The position numbers and the translations under genes are program-made. Below are positions 9,925-18,914 of a stretch of 64,000 bases of DNA, in pieces; the first letter of the stretch is position 1, and every line of letters begins with the position of its first letter. The notes beneath the pieces are model-generated. The model did not search any database, was not told the DNA's origin, and was given only the letters and a program-made list of their open reading frames with translations. Source of the stretch: Ariolimax columbianus. Its lineage: Eukaryota; Mollusca; Gastropoda; Stylommatophora; Arionidae. The stretch is taken from positions 91,263,371 to 91,327,370 of the forward strand of contig JAVGWX010000002.1 in the NCBI GenBank assembly GCA_036924085.1. Direction: 5' to 3'.

Positions 9925-10885
9925 GTTTGTCTTGCCCAAAATCGAAAAGGGACTTAATGGCTGTAATAGATCGTGTAGTTAGGGTAAGTAAGCAATCCCA
10001 GGTTACCGTGAAAAAAGTAAATGCAATCTTAGGTAGGATGAAACACATGATCAAAGAAGTGATAGTCAAACTGTATAAAGCATTAGTTAGACCTAGATTG
10101 GAGTACTGCGTCCAGGTGTGGAGTCGTTATCATAGAGAAGATATAAACATGCTGGAAAGAATAAAAAGAAGAGCAGCAAAACTGAATTATTTAAAGAAAA
10201 AATTTTTTTTTTTAAAACCCAGAGCATTACTGCCGTAGGGGTGTGAGGTGTTAGCGATCTCAAATTTCAAAGGCTCGTCTATATGAGGGCGGTAGCCATC
10301 TCCTCTCCCTCGCCGCTTTTACTTCCCGGACTGAACCGGTACATATTTAAGGCTGGGTCGACCCGGGACCCATTGCGGTCTGAAAAAACATTATCGCCTC
10401 AACTGGGGAATGCACACAGAACCACTCAGATGCGAAGCCAGAGCGCTAACCACTGCGCTATGCGGCTCCCAATTATAGTTAGGAGGAAAGAATCAGATCA
10501 ACCGGCCTACATTGTCTAGAAAAGAGAAGAATTCGAGGTGACAATACAGGTTTATAAGATAATCAATGGAAATGATACATTTTACTAAAACACGATTTTC
10601 AAGGTACAGCCTCCTACAATGACAAGAGGGCACAGCTACATGTTAATTAAAGAAAAGTCAAGATTAGATATTGGAAATATCTGTTTAGTTAGAGAGTGGT
10701 GAATGCTTAGAATGCATTGTTAAGGGAAATAGTGGGGGCAAGTCCAGTTAATGCAGTCAAGAATATAGTGAATGCACGTAATTATTTATTTAGAACAGGT
10801 TGATAAGATGAAGCTGGTTGTATACAGGCTCTGCAGTCTTTTAGACCAATTTAAAGAAGTTCAGTTAAGTCAGATTGATTCTACT
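9925..10885 (+). mobile_element. L-CR (CR1-like) LINE 3' part, split by SINE-B
   Basis: Frame 9927-10238 reads VSKQSQVTVKKVNAILGRMK, VKLYKALVRPRLEYCVQVWS, then HREDINMLERIKRRAAKL. This is the C-terminal RT segment of CR1-like LINEs. After SINE-B the LINE resumes (GNDTFY, EKSRLDIGN, then the VNAW-like region with stops). The 3' end reads gaagctggttgtatacagg ctctgcag and ends in agttcagttaagtcag, the L-CR tail also seen at 31873 and 29907. Not functional. Confidence 0.75.
10191..10470 (-). mobile_element. SINE-B, tRNA-derived, inside L-CR
   Basis: The minus strand reads GGGAGCCGCATAGCGCAGTG then GTTAGCGCTCTGGCTTCGC, a tRNA-like head with a clear A box, and ends with a T-rich/A-rich run near 10195-10216. 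AATTAT flanks it on both sides (10185-10190 and 10471-10476) as a probable target-site duplication. LINE coding sequence is interrupted and resumes. A real tRNA gene is rejected because the cloverleaf is not kept. Single copy in this window. Confidence 0.7.
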
Positions 10886-11184
10886 GTTATCGTTTGGCTG
10901 GTGTCCATTCTTCTGTTGCGGTTACAAACAGCGTATTCAGTTCCAGTGGTCTTCTCAACCTTGAACTTCAGCTGACAATGATCTCCAGGGCCCTTTGTCT
11001 TTTGCCCTGATGGTCCAATCGGACAACATTTTGCCCGTCCATCTTCTGATGTTATACTCTCTGTAACAAACGCCTCACAAAATTGCCGAATCATCCCTCT
11101 GTTTGAAGCTCTATGGCTACTAGAGGTCAACAGACACGGATGTGGGAGTTTCAGGACCCGCCCCTTGTTAGTTGATGCTTCCAC
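10870..11184 (-). CDS. Unclassified 104-residue open frame
   Basis: An uninterrupted minus-strand frame of 104 codons starting at 11184. The composition is that of an ordinary soluble protein rather than repeat translation: MEASTNKGRVLKLPHP at the start, a Cys pair in RAKCCPIGPSGQK, and a Lys/Arg-rich end. I recognise no domain, signal peptide or membrane segment. It directly abuts the 3' end of the L-CR relic. It could be an unknown transposon protein, a host exon, or chance; RNA data are not available. Confidence 0.2.
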   Translation of the reverse strand: MEASTNKGRVLKLPHPCLLTSSSHRASNRGMIRQFCEAFVTESITSEDGRAKCCPIGPSGQKTKGPGDHCQLKFKVEKTTGTEYAVCNRNRRMDTSQTITVESI

Positions 11185-11489
11185 TTAGATTGTTATACAG
11201 TGGTGGATACGGCGGCGGCGGACAACAATTCAAGGCGATAAAGTGGAACAACGTCTACGCCCATTCCCTTTTGTGTGTCTTGGGGTCTCTCGGCGCTTTG
11301 AAGGAGAAAAGAGAAACCAAAGAAAAGTGATAGTTTTGTAAGTTTGTGTTTACGACAGAACAGTCGGAGGAAACATTAACTCATGTTAAGAGAGAACTTA
11401 GAGAATGAAAGAGGAGCACGAAGATACTTCTTTTCGCGTGTATGTCCTGTTTGTCGCTTTCAGCGTCAGGTTGTGAAGAAGTTTCTTGA

Positions 11490-11690
11490 CCTGGCTCAAG
11501 TATGTGCTTCATACATGGGAAGTTTCACTGTTTCTGTTATTTCTGCTATTCATCTTTTGCGTGGGCGACCCTTGGCTTTGTATCCATTGTATCTATATAG
11601 CAAAGCTTTCTGGGGGATACCATCTGGTGTTTGACGTGTCACGTGGCCGAACCATTTGGTTTGTTGTCTCTTGATGAGGTCTAGCACTGG
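11490..11690 (-). mobile_element. LINE C-terminal relic
   Basis: The minus strand encodes LIKRQQTKWFGHVTRQTP, then YRYNGYKAKGRPRK and AEITE. This is the RT-protein tail (KW.GH..R, then K.RGRPRK) of animal LINEs. The same segment occurs at 47439-47765, nearly collinear, so both are one family. Truncated at both ends. Confidence 0.75.
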
Positions 11691-11694
11691 TGTT

Positions 11695-12065
11695 GTACCT
11701 ACTTAGTCTTAGTCGACCTGCACTTCTCCAGGGGGTGGATGACCCTCTGTATGACCAAGCTCTGGTGTGAGCTGGATGTAGGCGGGATGAGGATTTCCTG
11801 CTTAAGCTGACTAGGCTTGAGCAGCTTATTACTCCACTGTGTTGGGACAAGTGTCGCAGAGAGTGGCTAACTGATGTGCGAGTCTATCTTAATAGACTCA
11901 AATACTAGAGGAAAGAAGACCTCCAGCCTGTTATGTGCCATCTATGCTGCTCTTAAGAAACCACATAAGACCGGTGTTTTGCCATGTCACACAGTTAGTC
12001 ACCTCTTACGACATGCTCTCTGTTTGGGCTGTGGTGCTATTCTTGTCTTCGGGAGGCAGTTGTTG
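11695..12065 (-). repeat. Rep-F element, copy
   Basis: Contains cttagtcttagtcgacctg, gcttgagcagctta, gatgtgcgagtc, aatagactcaaatactagag, gccatctatgctgctctt, cacacagttagtcacctctt and acgacatgctctctgt. The same ordered blocks are at 14095-14345 plus 14680-14770 and, inverted, at 34540-34895. Strand is given so that the 29800 copy, which ends in the L-CR tail, is plus. No coding capacity. Confidence 0.7.
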
Positions 12066-12159
12066 TAGTACCTACTTGTATCCTACTATCTTCGCTTCTT
12101 ATTGTATCCATTCTTGTTACTCTAAAAATTATGTCGTTAACAAAGTGAAGACGAAAGGG

Positions 12160-12580
12160 TGAGAAAACCAGAATGATAACGAAATAAAAGAATCAATTCA
12201 TTTCCGAGGGTAAGTCAGTAAGTAGATCACACACTGATATGGAATAGCTCAAGAATATAGTCGGTAGTTTCAAAAGGTGTCATTCGGTTGCAGCAACATC
12301 CTGCTTCGTGAATAATGTAGGAAGCAGACGGTTGGTGTCGCATGCACGTGCGCAGTTCAAATATAAAATGGCATCCTTGCTCACAGAGTGTGTAATGAAA
12401 GAACGACGCTCTGGTGTGTCTTATGTTGTTGTTGTTGCAAAGTGACTTTTAACAAATGTTGTTCATAAGGAAAGCTCTCTTGTTTCGTAAGAAAGTGTTT
12501 GTCGCGTGAAGTAGCGCAGGACTGGGTTGATGCATTTTCTTAATGAAGCTGAAAATGTTCTGACGAGTTAGGAGATGGGG
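12160..12580. other. Unassigned stretch
   Basis: No motif, long open frame or repeat copy recognised between Rep-F and SINE-C. Confidence 0.3.
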
Positions 12581-12584
12581 GAGG

Positions 12585-12835
12585 GGACGAGGAGGGGATT
12601 CAATGGTCTCCAGGTAAAATGTCCGCCGTGGGTGCCCGAGGTCGCAGGTTCAATTCATGGTGGAGTCCGGTATGTTTTTCAAGTGTGTCTACTGGTAAAA
12701 GACCTCCTGATCTCTGGGTCATGAGATCGGACTCCCGTTATCAGTGTCGAGTATGTTAAAATCTCTTGGCAGTTAAAAATAGAAAAAGTAGGCTTATCGG
12801 CCGCTGCTTGGATAAATAAAATAAAAAAAGTCAAG
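12585..12835 (+). mobile_element. SINE-C copy 1
   Basis: The head reads ggggattcaatggtctcc then gaggtcgcaggttcaattca (B-box-like). The body carries ctactggtaaaagacctcc, gagatcggactcccgtt and ctcttggcagttaaaaata and ends A-rich. The same ordered blocks are at 29520-29770 (plus) and 40625-40862 (minus). A tRNA-derived SINE fits; the A box is decayed here. Confidence 0.75.
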
Positions 12836-13047
12836 TTAAAAATCTACCAACAATTATTTGTATCTTCCCCCAGGCTAAGTAAAGATCAGGAAGTTGTAAA
12901 TTACCTAATACCATTAGCCAAAGCCTTTAGCTACCTGGAAACAGACAATAACACATGCTTGTCTGAATACCAGGATTCGAAGTATTCCAAGATGGCGGAC
13001 TGCTCGTCCTGTTCCCATTGCAACTTAAGCTTCTGTGTGGCAGGATA

Positions 13048-13092
13048 GAAGCTGTGGGGGGGGGGGGGGGGGGCGGAGGGGGGGGGGGAGAA
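13048..13092. repeat. Interrupted poly-G run
   Basis: About 45 bp that is almost all G, with a central CGGA. A potential G-quadruplex and a likely assembly-length ambiguity. The neighbouring Gly/Arg-rich frame is a translation of the run. Confidence 0.85.
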
Positions 13093-13104
13093 GGGTGGTT
13101 CGAG

Positions 13105-13310
13105 CTGACAGGTGCGTAACGAAAGACCTAGCAACTTCAGTAGGGTGTTGGCGTGGCTTAGCCTACCGTCTAATGCACGATTCAGCCTTGGAGGGACTTG
13201 TTTCGCAAATGACGAAGATGATGAACGTGAAGTGCAAATGTGGCTGAGACGGTATTACGACGACTTTTTCGCTGTAGGTTTTGGTGCACTGATAAAACGA
13301 TGGGGTGTTA
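13105..13310 (+). pseudogene. Mariner (SETMAR-type) transposase, C-terminal fragment
   Basis: The plus-strand frame 13112-13336 includes LGGTCFANDEDDEREVQMW then LRRYYDDFFAVGFGALIKRW. This is the C-terminal end of a mariner transposase (the LGG.RF..D.EV...V..WL...FY..GI..L..RW region). The catalytic Asp residues lie upstream in the family and are absent here. It follows the G-run and is followed at once by Rep-37. It differs in sequence from the C-terminal fragment at 32757, so it is probably a second mariner lineage. Dead. Confidence 0.7.
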
Positions 13311-13590
13311 TTGTTGTTGTTGAATGCCTACAATGAGTAGATTACTCTTTTGTGTACCCTAAAAAGAACGTTTAGTGGCGGATTGTGTTAGCTTTCCTTA
13401 CATCCAGATCGTACTGAAGAGGGTTGGTCAGAGTTATCCTGGCGGTTGTGCTATTCTTTGCCTCATCTGCGTGGAGCTCACTACTGCATGGATCACATCG
13501 ATCCCTAATCTTTTTAACCAGGCTGCCATGAAAACAGCTCGTTTCCAGGGAGGACTGCGGGGAAGTGAAGGTGAGGATCTTGCCTGACCC
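13305..13590 (+). repeat. Rep-37 element, copy 2
   Basis: Begins with gttattgttgttgttgaatg, then tacaatgagtagattactc, ttagctttccttacatcc, ggcggttgtgctattctt, gtggagctcactactgc and gtttccagggaggactgc. Its end runs directly into the 37-bp satellite, so element and satellite are one structure. Confidence 0.75.
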
Positions 13591-14033
13591 TGACTAACAT
13601 GTCTGATCAGTATATTTTCCCTGACTGTGACTAACATGTCTGATCAGTATATTTTCCCTGACCCTGACTAACATGTCTGATCAGTATATTTTGCCTGACC
13701 CTGACTAACCTGTCTGATCAGTATATTTTGCCTGACCCTGACTAACCTGTCTGATCAGTATATTTTGCCTGACCCTGACTAACATGTCTGATCAATATAT
13801 TTTGCCTGACCCTGACTAACCTGTCTGATCAGTATATTTTGCCTGACCCTGACTAACTTGTCTGATCAGTATATTTTGCCTGACCCTGACTAACCTGTCT
13901 GATCAGTATATTTCGCCTGACCCTGACTAACCTGTCTGATCAGTATATTTAGGCCTGACATTGACTAACATGTCTGATCAATATATTTTGCCTGACCCTG
14001 ACTAACCTGTCTGATCAGTATATTTTGCCTGAC
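13583..14033. repeat. 37-bp satellite (12 units)
   Basis: Twelve tandem units of 37 bp: tgactaacctgtctgatcag followed by tatattttgcctgaccc. Units start near 13591, 13628 and so on; differences are mostly single bases (acatg/acctg, ttttg/tttcg). Diverged single or few units of the same motif end Rep-37 copies at 7960 and 14640 and form a short array at 23520. Confidence 0.95.
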
Positions 14034-14094
14034 AAGACGTTAGTCTTCCTCCCCAAGAGATAGGGTGACAAATACGGGACAATTGAAATGCAAT

Positions 14095-14770
14095 AATACT
14101 GTTTTCTAATTCTTAGTCGACCTGTACTTCTACAGTGGCAGATGCCCCTGTGCAGGTCCCAGATCTCGTATGAGCTGGACGTAGACGAGAGAAGGGTTTC
14201 CTGCTTAGCAGACTAGGCTCGAGCAGCTTAATATTCCGCTGCGTTTGGATAAGCTCTTAATAGACTAAAACACTAGAGGAAAGTAGACCTGCAGCCTGTT
14301 AGGCGCCATATATGCTATTCTAAACAAAAACCTAACCATGGCCGATGTTGATGTTGTTGATATTGAATGCCCATAATGAGTAAGTTCGCTCTTTTGTGCG
14401 CTATAAAAAGGATGTTAAGTGGCGAGTTGTCGTAGCTTTCCTCACATCCGGAGCGTGCTGAATAAAGGGGGGCCGGGGTCCTCCGGGTGGTTGTGCTATG
14501 CTTGGCTTCATCTGCGTGTCGCTCACTACTACGGGGATCACGTCGAACCTCACCTTTTAGCCAGACGGTTGTCCTCGACAACAGGCCGGGTCCAGGACGA
14601 CCAGCGAGGAGGTCATGTGAGGGTCTTGGCCAGTATATTTCTCCTGACCCTGGCTAATATTGTCTGATTAGTGTCTTTAGCCTATTGTTATGCTATGTCA
14701 TACAGTTAGTCGTCTCTTACGACATGCTCCCTGTGGGGCAGCGGGGCTAATCTTGTTCTTGTCATACACA
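14095..14770 (-). repeat. Rep-F copy split by Rep-37
   Basis: 14095-14345 matches the first part of Rep-F (ttcttagtcgacctgtactt, aggctcgagcagctta, agactaaaacactagaggaa) and 14680-14770 matches its continuation (tgctatgtcatacagttagtc, ctcttacgacatgctccctg). Compare the uninterrupted copy at 11695-12065. The 14345-14680 block between them is Rep-37. Confidence 0.65.
14345..14680 (+). repeat. Rep-37 copy 3, nested in Rep-F
   Basis: Starts with gatgttgttgatattgaatg, then cataatgagtaagttcgctc, cgtagctttcctcacatcc, ggtggttgtgctatgcttgg and gtgtcgctcactactacgg. It ends with cagtatatttctcctgaccc and tggctaat, a single 37-bp-type unit. It lies between two halves of Rep-F, so it is the younger element. 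Confidence 0.65.
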
Positions 14771-14834
14771 AAGACCCCGGCAGACCACTCGGATTATCTA
14801 GTTTTCTAGTTCCAACATCATTTAGTTTTTGGAG

Positions 14835-15460
14835 ATAAGATGCTGAGCAGTGCATGAGCTTTAGCGGACTGCGAAGCTAAGCTGACAACTAGCGACAGGG
14901 CCAGCGGCCCAGAACTGCCAAGCTCATTTTCTACCTCCACGTGGGTGATCCTGGATAACAGACTGCTACAGAGCAGACTGGCTTTTAAAAAAAAATATTT
15001 TTTGCGTTCGTCTTATTTCTTTATTCTCCAGCGCAACAATGTGCGTTGGACTGTTTTTTTAAATTTTGCGCCTATCGGTCCAATTCATCCGATTTCGGCC
15101 TACATTTTATGTATGGGTCTGCTTCCTCTTGCTTTTTCTTAGGGTGTGCTTGCCGGGGTAACGGCCGGTGCTGTGATGGGGAGCGGACCCAGCCCCTTCG
15201 AGATGTGAGCCGTCTCACTTAACCACACTACCACACGCCGTTACGTAAACTGGCTAATGAGAATAGATTGAAGAGGGTATGCCAACCGAGGCTATAAAAA
15301 ATGCCAAGCTGAAGTTGGATGTGTCGGACCAGACGGTGCAAATATTGCAGTAAAGCTGTAAACGACAACACACCGTATTTCGTTCTCTGGACTACATCTC
15401 TTTTTCATGGCTCTGTAGCGGGAGTTTGAGAACGAACGAAGAAGAAAAGGAAGAAGAAAA
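14835..15460 (+). mobile_element. SINE-T2 copy, split by SINE-A
   Basis: Ordered blocks: gatgctgagcagtgcatgag, cagaactgccaagctc, gatcctggataacagactgc, gcagactggct, then after the insertion aagctgaagttggatgtgtc, ggtgcaaatattgcag, aaagctgtaaacgacaac, ttctctggactacatc and gtagcgggagtttgagaacg, ending gaacgaagaagaaaaggaag. The same series occurs at 30491 (minus), 44030, 53405, 55895 and 57790 (minus). A GAA-type tail closes it. Confidence 0.75.
14984..15248 (-). mobile_element. SINE-A copy 3, nested in SINE-T2
   Basis: Complete SINE-A in minus orientation. ACTGGCT lies immediately outside on both sides (14977-14983 and 15249-15255), a 7-bp target-site duplication, and the SINE-T2 text continues across it. 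SINE-A is therefore younger than this SINE-T2. Confidence 0.8.
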
Positions 15461-15686
15461 ATTTAGGTATCTAAATATCCATTTCTGACATATTTACTGA
15501 CTTGAACTCGTATAAGTTCCATTCACAAAGTTTTTGAAAAATAAATTATATGAAATTCTAATTATTGGTTGAACGAGCCGTCTTTATAATCCACCCATTA
15601 GCTAGCAGAAGGACAAATGGCGATTAAAGACATTTGTGTCGAACACCAATCTTTATCCCCAAAGATTAAAAAAGCCGACCTTCATC

Positions 15687-18252
15687 TACGAGGCGTGTTC
15701 ATATGAAACCGGACCTAACTGCACCTAGTGAATATACGTACGATACCAATGATGACGTCACTTCTGATGTAAACAGCACATAACCGGTGTTGTTGTTATT
15801 ATTATCAAATAGCTGCTGAGCAAGCCTGCTCTTGGCAGCCCAATGCCATTCAATTCTCTGTACCTGTCTTCTTCAGTTGTGCCACCTCTCCGTACAGCGT
15901 GTTGGTAATTTTCGACAGTGCTTGTAAGAATCTTTTCCTCATGCCCGCAAGCGCCTTGCACTCAATGGGTAGATGTCGAACTGTTTCATGAGAATGAGAG
16001 CAATGTCTGTACAGGGGCAGGTGCCGTGGATTGATGCGGTTCAAGTGGCTATTGACTCTGGTATGCCCTGTTTGGAACTGAAAGATGAGACTTTGATCTC
16101 CTCTATGTAGTTTATTTATGTCATCGTTACTTTTTGGCTGTGACATTTCACTAGATACACTGTGCCCTGTTGTTCTCATCGCCCCCCTGTTCATCCAGGT
16201 TTCCCGAGTATTATTCTTAATAATTTGTTTTACTGTGTGGTTACTGCAGGGTCTATCCAATTGTTGTTTCGAGGCTCCTGTTTTTGCCAATCTATCGGAC
16301 ATCTTGTTCCATAGTAGCCCACTATGTCCAGGGATCCATTGCATTCATCCCATGGGCAGTGATGATGTTGTTGATCGTCCTCCCCACCAAGAATATCTTC
16401 GTTTCATTGTATGGGGTGTTCTTCAGTGCTTCCAGAACTACTTGGAGTCACTAAAAATTACTAAATCCATCGGCAATAATTTGCCCAAGTCAAACCGATG
16501 GTGCAAATATCTAACTGCTATTTGTATAGCCTTTTTATCGCTTCATCGTTTGAACGGTCTTCGCCGCATGAATCACAAAACTCGTATATGGACCCATCCG
16601 GGTATTTCAGATGGATATTATACCCTGCAAAAGAGGTAGATTTGGATGCTGATCCAATCGTATATACCAGCACTGCCGATTTTGGGTAGCTAGAGACTGT
16701 CTCTAAGGCATATCTCTTCAGGATATTAGGTGTAGTCTCCTTAGTGGCTGCCTTTTCTGTCAGGTGTGTTTAAATGACTTGAAGGCAAAGATTTTCCCAA
16801 GAGGTTGGTCCAAAAACCTATTTTCCACTATCTCTTCTCTGGCAGATGGTGAATATAGCTTTCCTCTTCTGCTACATCCACTGGGGACAATTGCTTCAAT
16901 CTTCTCTTTTGCTTCCAAATGTCGTTTGTACCCTAAGTGCACTCCTTTCTCCTCATATCTAGCAGTTCTATGTTGGCCTTTATCTCGCACGCTGCTGTAG
17001 GTGTTGATCTCACCTCTCCATGACTTCCCCCCCCCCACCCCCACAAATTAGTCTGAGAGCTTGATTCTGTACCCGGCCAATAGATGATATGTTATTTGCA
17101 CTCCCAGTGGTATGCATAGGAAGGCTGTAGTCCGTCACCGGTCGCACATAACCAAGGTATAGTTGCCGAAGAGTTTGTTTATCAGCTCCCCGATTTGTAC
17201 TAGCAAGTCTTTTGATTAAGTTTAAACGCTTGGTCGCTTTTCTTCTGATGTTTCAGATGTGGCTGCCACATTTCAATTGTCTGTCCAGTGTTACTGCCAG
17301 ATAAACTGGGGTATCCTGTTTTACTAGTAATTTCCAATTCATGTTGACGTTAATGGCTCTCTTTGCTTTTTTAAAACTGGGGTAGAAGATGGTGTATAGG
17401 GTATTCTGTGTATTTATCTTTAGTTTCCACAGTTCGCAGTAAACTGAAATTGTTAGTAGCGCTCTGTTGTTCTTGGCTTTTGTGAAAATTGGAAATTGAT
17501 CGGTGGTCCAAATGAAGAGATCACCAGCAAACAATGCTTTTGACACATTTAAATATCTAGTGAGGTCATTTTTATAGATGCAGAAAAGGGTGCCGCTTAA
17601 CAACCGTCAAGTTTACACAATTGCATTATCCTCTGACTCATAGTTTCCGCAGCAGACCGTTGAAAACATGGTGGATGTGATACCGAATCAGTCTAGAGTT
17701 CATCAGTGAACACTGATTCAGTTTTCAACAGCTGAAGGATGTCGAACAGTTGATATTCGTGACAGAACGCAGGCAGTGTATGGTAACAAAAGTGTGTCGA
17801 AGACAACAGTGAAGAACTGGACAACGATGTTTAAAGAAGGACATGAGTTAACGAAAGATCTTCTGAGACCAGGTCAGGCGCATATTGTTGCGTCAGAAGA
17901 TGCCATCGCCAAAATTGATGCAGCAATTCGGGACGACCGTAGCCGGAGCTTACGTTCGCCACACTTTTGTCCCCATACACAGCCTGCATTCTGCTATGAA
18001 AGTTAACTGGTCGACATCCTTCAGTTGTTAGAAACCAAATCACCACTCGCTGATCAATTCTGGACGGATTCCATATTACACACACCATGTTTTCAACGGT
18101 CTGCTGAAGAAACTATGAGTCGGAGGATAATGACATTTTGCAAACTTGACGGTTGGTATGTGCTGTTTACATCAAAAGTGACGTCATAATGCGCATCGTA
18201 CGTATGTTCACTTGTTGCAGTTAGGTCCGGTTTCGTTTGAACACGCCTCGTA
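15687..18252 (+). mobile_element. FB-I foldback mariner, both ends present, split by a LINE
   Basis: Ends are TACGAGGCGTGTTCATATGA at left and its near-exact inverse ending TTTGAACACGCCTCGTA at right, flanked by TA as mariners are. Without the 1.8-kb LINE (15785-17597) the element is about 750 bp. The left arm (15687-15784 plus 17598-17795) holds the terminal repeat, the leader and the transposase start. The loop (17796-17960) encodes KTTVKNWTTMFKEGHELTK and RPGQAHIVASEDAIAKIDAA, the helix-turn-helix part of SETMAR-type mariner transposases. The right arm (17961-18252) is an inverted copy of the left arm; on the minus strand it encodes IDQRVVIWFLTTEGCRPV and RMQAVYGDKSV. No catalytic domain. 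The plus-strand start is broken by a stop after MVDVIPNQSRVHQ. Confidence 0.85.
15785..17597 (-). mobile_element. LINE relic: RT C-terminal half plus RNase H, inserted in FB-I
   Basis: Reading the minus strand from 17603: LSGTLFCIYKNDLTRYLNV, KALFAGDLFIWTT (the FADD catalytic box with the first Asp changed to Gly), YCELWKLKINTQNT, then DTPVYLAVTLDRQLKCGSHI. Further on come the RT thumb pieces with frame breaks. Then the RNase H motif MQWIPGHSGLLWNKMSDRLA (with GNE changed to WNK), FQTGHTRVNSHLNRINP, CSHSHETVRHLPIEC. RNase H after RT suggests an I-like group. The 3' tail is GATAATAATAACAACAAC. TAAC flanks it (15781-15784, 17598-17601). 5'-truncated, inactive. Confidence 0.8.
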
Positions 18253-18254
18253 TA

Positions 18255-18914
18255 TCTCTACATTTCATACACTCATACTGAGCAGGAGCACAAGTTAATG
18301 CCCAGGAAAAGCAATTTCTTTTTTTAAACCGTAGCTTAAATAAAAATCTAGCCTGCAGACTGTACAGCAACTGCAAGGCAAGTGACCTTCATTCCTCCAT
18401 CCCCATAAATCCCCAGGTGGACTCCAACATCGGGAATACACGCTGTAATTATTGTGTTTTATTTTATTATCCCCATATCCGAGTCCAGTTAACAATTATG
18501 GCGGCGCGGTACGTCTGGTACTATACGTAACCAAGTGTCATTGATTTGTCTATTTCAAGCTCTGTCCACCGTCAGCCCCCTGGATTCAGCGCCATGGTTC
18601 AAAGGGGCTGTTATCAAGACACCGCCAAATCCAGAGACCCTCAATTATCGGACGGAAAATGGGAGTCAGTCGCCACGAGATTCACCAAAGTAATTGGCGG
18701 GAAGTGTCCCCCTCTATTTGGAACGTGTGATCTCTTTTAGGGCGTTAGCGCTTTATCACCGTATAATCGCGTCCCTGTTGCAGGGGTGTCCAATATACGG
18801 ACTAGGAGCCGGATTTCTGCCGGTTATTGTTGTTGTTGCTAATGCCGCTCACACTTCAGTTACGCATTCTTGATAACATTCTGTGGTGGTAGGTTTCAGT
18901 GACTCCCCCACTAG
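18255..18914. other. Unassigned stretch between foldback mariners
   Basis: No clear element. 18822-18840 has ttattgttgttgttgc, like the (GTT)n edge of Rep-37, but the body does not follow. The ORFs in it are short and motif-free. Confidence 0.3.

Noticed and set aside
10400..10475. Possible tRNA gene on the minus strand
   Set aside because: The A box is good but the cloverleaf stems are not kept, it lies inside a LINE with flanking AATTAT, and it continues into a SINE body. The same reasoning applies to the heads at 39448, 52970, 29520, 36990 and 60605.
17776..18006. A SETMAR host gene (histone methyltransferase fused to mariner)
   Set aside because: There is no SET domain anywhere near. 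The helix-turn-helix frame lies in a foldback mariner with TA-flanked terminal repeats, so only the mariner part is relevant.
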